Of a stretch of 64,000 bases of DNA, positions 60,742 through 64,000 are shown in pieces. The first letter of the stretch is position 1. Each line of letters begins with the position of its first letter. Under the pieces are notes generated by a model. The model worked only from the letters and a program-made list of their open reading frames with translations. It ran no database searches and had not been told where the DNA came from. A program made the position numbers and the translations under genes. Source of the DNA: Brevibacillus panacihumi W25. Its GTDB lineage: Bacteria; Bacillota; Bacilli; Brevibacillales; Brevibacillaceae. Where the stretch lies: contig NZ_KI629782.1 in the NCBI RefSeq assembly GCF_000503775.1, positions 496,001 through 560,000 of the forward strand, in the 5' to 3' direction.

Positions 60742-60800
60742 AAAGAGCTATCCCTGCTTGTCATGTGAAGACGCATGACAACAGGATAGCTCTCTTTTTT
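60742..60800. terminator. Long bidirectional terminator after the SEDS gene
   Basis: Stem AGAGCTATCC/GGATAGCTCT (60744-60753 and 60784-60793) with an inner TTGTCATG/CATGACAA pairing. T run after and A run before. Confidence 0.85.
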
Positions 60801-60813
60801 CGATGCTATTCTC

Positions 60814-61143
60814 TTACAGTTCGATTGTGTCTACACGAACATTGATCGCTTCCACAAACAGACCGGTTATATGCTCCACCGTCTCCTTCACCTTTTTCTG
60901 CAAGGTGTTGCACGCATGATGTATAGGCACGCCATAACGAACGGAAATACGCAAATCGATCGTAACCCTGCCGTCCAGAATGGAGACATTGATTCCTTTC
61001 ATTCCACCCTGGATTTTTTTCGCCAAATCTTGATACAAGCCTCCAGAACGTACCGAAACATCCGACACTTCTTCAACTGCAACTCCAGCCACGACTGCGA
61101 CAACATTGTCAGCGATTCTGATTTCCCCGATATTGTCCGCCAT
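60814..61143 (-). CDS. Asp23/Gls24 family protein (second copy)
   Basis: A 109-residue protein: MADNIGEIRIADNVVAVVAG, SDVSVRSGGLYQDLAKKI and ISVRYGVPIHHACNTLQKKV, then ITGLFVEAINVRVD, the Asp23 core. ATG 61143 has AAGGAGG 8 bp upstream. An upstream in-frame stretch exists but lacks such a site. It is smaller than YqhY (138 residues) and lacks its C-terminal charged tail. It may be a YloU-type housekeeping Asp23. Confidence 0.87.
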   Translation of the reverse strand: MADNIGEIRIADNVVAVVAGVAVEEVSDVSVRSGGLYQDLAKKIQGGMKGINVSILDGRVTIDLRISVRYGVPIHHACNTLQKKVKETVEHITGLFVEAINVRVDTIEL

Positions 61144-61391
61144 CTGGACGCCCTCCTTTTCGCCCGAATCCTGCCTGCTTTCAGATTTTTCTTTCATTAT
61201 AAACAATCACAGCTTGGGCTTGAAAGAAATTTCTCTGCTATTTTGTCGAAGGATTGCCTCCAATATTTTACTATGCAAGCTCTGCGAAAACTGGGAATCC
61301 TATAGCTTGAAGATCTTGAGAAACATGCCTGTAACAATGTGCAAACGGCTTATCCCAAGTATAGTCAGTCATGATAAGGAGTGGATTGTTC

Positions 61392-62150
61392 ATGAATCGG
61401 CCTGTAAAATGGCTCGTCGCCTTCCTGCTCGTCGCCGGTTTGCTGACGACGGCAGCCGTTCTCTCTCCCGCGCGTTCGGATGCCTTTAGCAAGCAAATTG
61501 TAAAAGTAGGCGCGCAAGGTCAGGACGTTCGGGAGATGCAGGGACGACTGAAGCTTCTCGGTTTCTACACCGGAAAAGTAGACGGTGTCTTTGGCTGGCG
61601 TTCGTATTGGGCGTTGCGCAACTTCCAATACGAATTCGGAATGAACGTAGACGGTGTACTCGGTCCGAAGACCAAGCTGAAGCTCTACAATGCCACCAAG
61701 CACTATAAACCGACAGCCGAGGAGCTGGGGGTTCCGCAAACAGCCCAGCCCGCTGCCCCTCAACAAACCCAAACCCAGTATGCGGCAAAAGGTATCTCCA
61801 GCAATGACCTGAAGCTGATGGCAAACGCCGTGTACGGGGAATCGCGCGGGGAACCCTATATCGGTCAAGTGGCAGTCGCTGCAGTCATCTTGAATCGGAC
61901 CAAAAGTCCTTCCTTTCCCAACACGCCTGCAGCTGTCATTTTCGAGCCTCGTGCTTTCACAGCTGTAGCAGACGGCCAAATCTGGCTGACACCCAACGAG
62001 ACGGCATCCAGAGCTGTCCAGGATGCCTTGAAAGGCTGGGATCCTACGGGAGGAGCCCTGTACTATTTCAACCCCGATACGGCTACCTCTGGCTGGATCT
62101 GGTCGCGTCCGCAAATTAAAAAAATCGGCAAGCATATCTTCTGCCGATAA
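61392..62150 (+). CDS. sleB: Spore cortex-lytic enzyme SleB
   Basis: Lytic transglycosylase that breaks down cortex peptidoglycan at germination. The 252-residue protein has a signal peptide (about 1-31), a peptidoglycan-binding domain (QGQDVREMQGRLKLLGFYTG, GVLGPKTKLKLY), a Pro/Gln-rich linker (about 110-130), and the SleB catalytic domain (130-252) with the Glu in YGESRGEPYIGQVAVAAVILNR, core ESRGEP. AAGGAGTGG precedes ATG 61392. The partner gene ypeB, usually directly after sleB, is not present here. Confidence 0.93.
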   Translation: MNRPVKWLVAFLLVAGLLTTAAVLSPARSDAFSKQIVKVGAQGQDVREMQGRLKLLGFYTGKVDGVFGWRSYWALRNFQYEFGMNVDGVLGPKTKLKLYNATKHYKPTAEELGVPQTAQPAAPQQTQTQYAAKGISSNDLKLMANAVYGESRGEPYIGQVAVAAVILNRTKSPSFPNTPAAVIFEPRAFTAVADGQIWLTPNETASRAVQDALKGWDPTGGALYYFNPDTATSGWIWSRPQIKKIGKHIFCR

Positions 62151-62176
62151 AAAGGTGGCATTCGTGATGCCTGTCA

Positions 62177-62208
62177 GGCTGTCGAGTCGATCTCGACAGC
62201 CATTTTAT
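62177..62208 (+). terminator. Terminator after sleB
   Basis: Perfect 10-bp stem GGCTGTCGAG/CTCGACAGCC with a 5-nt loop, followed by ATTTTAT. Confidence 0.8.
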
Positions 62209-62221
62209 ATCGAAACGAAGA

Positions 62222-62249
62222 TAAGCATCCCGAAGTTAAGGGATGCTTA
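62222..62249 (-). terminator. Hairpin after the CxxC protein gene
   Basis: Perfect stem TAAGCATCCC/GGGATGCTTA, 8-nt loop. Few T residues follow on the minus strand, so termination is weak or it marks an mRNA end. Confidence 0.5.
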
Positions 62250-62269
62250 ACGTGAGTCCCGCAGCCGGC

Positions 62270-62527
62270 TTACCCGCGCTGTCCTTGCATGTGCTCCGCC
62301 ATCTTCGCAAAGCGTTCCTCCGGTTCCGTGGTTCCGCACACGCCGCATTGCACCATGAATGCTTCACCCTTGTACGGCTGATGAAACATGTCCAGCTCTT
62401 CCGTCCTCAACTCCGCTACTACCTCTCCTGTCTGTGGATCGAGACGCATATAGCGCGGGGTTTGTTCGATTACGGTGAACCTCATGCGATTGGACTTGCA
62501 GGTAGGACAGAGCAATGGTCTGGTCAT
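62270..62527 (-). CDS. Small zinc-ribbon-like protein
   Basis: An 85-residue protein starting MTRPLLCPTCKSNRMRFTVIE. Two CxxC pairs (CPTC near residue 7, CGVC near 61) could form one zinc site. The middle has TPRYMRLDPQTGEVV and a charged end. Function unknown. GGGAGGTG precedes ATG 62527; the nearby GTG is in that site. It is convergent with sleB. Confidence 0.65.
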   Translation of the reverse strand: MTRPLLCPTCKSNRMRFTVIEQTPRYMRLDPQTGEVVAELRTEELDMFHQPYKGEAFMVQCGVCGTTEPEERFAKMAEHMQGQRG

Positions 62528-62641
62528 GATTGCCACCTCCCAATAATGTTCACCGATTAGTTTCCTACCAGAAGAGGAAAGCTATACCCACATCCCCTAC
62601 CATCTTGGGGAGACAATTCGGAGATTGCTGGAGGAACCTGC

Positions 62642-63685
62642 ATGAATCAACGTCTCTTTTTCTCGTTGATCGCAGCGAGTCTGGTGCTTGCCGCGTTCGC
62701 CCACTATTTTACGGATCATGCTATCTTTCAATTCGTGACTGCAGCACTGGCCGTTGTTGTCCTCGCCGCTTGGCTGGGCAAATCGACAGAGAGCGTGGCC
62801 CATTATGCCGGTGATCGCATTGGCGGTTTTCTCAACGCTACATTCGGCAATGCCGCAGAGCTGATCATCTCGTTTTTCCTCGTGCGTGATGGCTTGTTCG
62901 AAATGGTAAAGGCCTCCATCACCGGTGCCATAATCGGTAATATGCTATTGGTGCTTGGTCTGAGTGTTTTGCTCGGCGGCCTCAAGTACAAGGAACAGAA
63001 ATTCAATGCGAAGCTTGCCGGGCACAACGCCTCGTTGATGATTTTGGCAATCGCCGCCCTGTTTATTCCCGCCGTCTTCCTGCGCGAGCTGCCCGTAGTA
63101 AAGATCGAGTCATTGAGCATCGTTATCGCCATTCTGCTCATTATCGCCTATGTGCTGTGGCTGATTTTTTCCATGGTCACGCACAGCGATTTTTTAAGCG
63201 ATATCGATCCGCAAGAAAGCGAACCGCTCTGGTCCAAAGGCATTTCCATTCTGATGCTCGCCTTGTCTACGCTTTTCGTGGCCATCGTCTCCGAATGGCT
63301 AGTGCACGGCGTGGAGTATATCTCTCACACCTTTGGCTGGTCTGATCTCTTCGTCGGCGCCTTCGTGATCGCGATTATCGGGAATGCCGCAGAACACAGC
63401 GCCGCGGTCCTCCTGGCTGTGAAGGGAAGGATTGGCGGCGCTGTAGAAATTGCCATCGGCTCCAGCCTGCAGATCGCCCTGTTTGTGGCCCCTACGCTGG
63501 TGCTGGTCAGTTTGTTGATCGGAAAACCGATGGACTTCGTCTTTACCCCTTTTGAGCTGGCCGCAATTGCAGCAAGCATTCTGATCACAATCTCCATCAC
63601 ACGTGACGGAGCGACAAACTGGTTTGAAGGAGTTCTGCTCTTGACCGTCTATATCATCCTGGGCACAGCCTTTTTCTTCGTCTGA
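62642..63685 (+). CDS. Ca2+/H+ (cation) antiporter, CaCA family
   Basis: A 347-residue membrane protein of 11 helices. The two inverted alpha-repeat signatures are FGNAAELIISFF and IGNAAEHSAAVL, each with the ion-binding Glu, as in Cax/ChaA exchangers. It would export Ca2+ (or other cations) against H+. GGAGGAA precedes ATG 62642. No regulator is adjacent. Ion preference cannot be decided from sequence. Confidence 0.93.
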   Translation: MNQRLFFSLIAASLVLAAFAHYFTDHAIFQFVTAALAVVVLAAWLGKSTESVAHYAGDRIGGFLNATFGNAAELIISFFLVRDGLFEMVKASITGAIIGNMLLVLGLSVLLGGLKYKEQKFNAKLAGHNASLMILAIAALFIPAVFLRELPVVKIESLSIVIAILLIIAYVLWLIFSMVTHSDFLSDIDPQESEPLWSKGISILMLALSTLFVAIVSEWLVHGVEYISHTFGWSDLFVGAFVIAIIGNAAEHSAAVLLAVKGRIGGAVEIAIGSSLQIALFVAPTLVLVSLLIGKPMDFVFTPFELAAIAASILITISITRDGATNWFEGVLLLTVYIILGTAFFFV

Positions 63686-63705
63686 CGTCCGGGGCCCAGA
63701 GCCGA

Positions 63706-64000
63706 CTAAAATACCCCCAGCATATGCACAAACACGACCACGATAGCGATTGGCGCTGCGAAGCGAAGCAGGAAAAGCCAAAGCAGAAACAGACTGCGGC
63801 CCCAGGTAGAGCTGACCTGCAATTCGCTTTGCAGCACCTCCCGCTTCATCTTCATCGGAACGAAAACGGCGATCAGCAGTGCGCCCAGGGGCAGGAGAAT
63901 ATTGCTCACCAGATAATCTGCCGCATCGAAAATGGACTTTCCAAAAATGTGCACATCTGCCAAGGGACCATAAGAGAGTGCCGACGGTATCCCTGCAGCG
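63706..64000 (-). CDS. Sodium-dependent transporter (NSS family), C-terminal part
   Basis: The 97 residues readable from the window edge to the TAG at 63706 start AAGIPSALSYGPLADVHIFG and end with two helices (SNILLPLGALLIAVFV and LFLLWLFLLRFAAPIAIVVVF). GIPSxLSYG and the DAADYLVSNILLPLG pattern are typical of bacterial neurotransmitter:sodium symporters (amino-acid uptake). The 5' end is outside the window. The ligand is unknown. Confidence 0.82.
   Translation of the reverse strand, partial: AAGIPSALSYGPLADVHIFGKSIFDAADYLVSNILLPLGALLIAVFVPMKMKREVLQSELQVSSTWGRSLFLLWLFLLRFAAPIAIVVVFVHMLGVF

Overview
The window reads as chromosomal DNA of an endospore-forming Bacillota of the order Bacillales, most likely Brevibacillus or a close Paenibacillaceae-type relative. 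The evidence is a complete spoIIIA operon, cotJABC, sleB, efp, mntR, gcvT with a tandem glycine riboswitch, and a gene order that follows the Bacillus subtilis argR-tlyA-dxs-ispA-xseBA-folD-nusB-yqhY-accCB-spoIIIA-yqhV-efp-yqhT-aroQ-yqhRQPO-mntR-lipM-gcv-yqhHG block almost gene for gene. No rRNA, tRNA, prophage, insertion sequence or CRISPR array was seen.

Layout. Positions 1-18.7 kb (nearly all minus strand) carry, in transcription order, the eight spoIIIA genes, accB-accC, an Asp23/AmaP/DUF2273 set, nusB, a TsaD-like paralogue, folD, xseA-xseB-ispA, dxs-tlyA, nadK and the start of argR. This links sporulation, fatty-acid initiation, one-carbon metabolism and isoprenoid supply. Positions 18.2-24.2 kb carry a CD1247-type protein, yqhV, a plus-strand phosphosulfolactate synthase/phosphatase pair with a DUF441 membrane protein, an ECF sigma factor with a DUF4179 anti-sigma factor, and efp. 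Positions 24.3-33.9 kb hold yqhT, aroQ, yqhR, yqhQ, yqhP, yqhO and mntR, then a non-syntenic stretch: an FMN reductase, a YkvI-like membrane protein, an M28-like protein that has lost its metal ligands, and a D-amino-acid transaminase.

Positions 34-44.3 kb hold lipM, a stand-alone murG homologue, the glycine-cleavage genes gcvT-gcvPA-gcvPB behind a glycine riboswitch, and the divergent yqhH-yqhG helicase pair followed by an unknown secreted protein. Positions 44.3-50.2 kb hold a UPF0180 protein, yqzE, a membrane-anchored M1 peptidase, a helix-turn-helix/periplasmic-binding-protein-like regulator and the divergent modABC molybdate importer. Positions 50.2-58.4 kb hold pxpA, ylbG/ylbF, a helicase-associated-domain protein with no helicase core, a PrcB-like protein, the spore-coat cotJABC genes, a nuclease lipoprotein, a 34-residue membrane microprotein and a MerR-methyltransferase fusion. 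Positions 58.5-64 kb hold a two-CBS protein, a YugN-like protein, a SEDS (FtsW/RodA) protein with an extracytoplasmic CxxC, a second Asp23 protein, sleB, a CxxC protein, a Ca2+/cation antiporter and the end of an NSS transporter.

Most genes are familiar housekeeping or sporulation genes. I did not find a convincing new multi-gene system. The observations most worth following are single proteins with unusual architectures (M28-like pseudo-peptidase, TsaD paralogue, MerR-methyltransferase, orphan helicase-associated protein, YqhG with an acidic/proline insert) and several regulatory sites: a Fur-like box in the mntR promoter, a palindrome holding both divergent -10 elements of the mod locus, and a promoter nested in the spoIIIA terminator. 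All assignments were made by reading motifs and recalling families. No database search was run.
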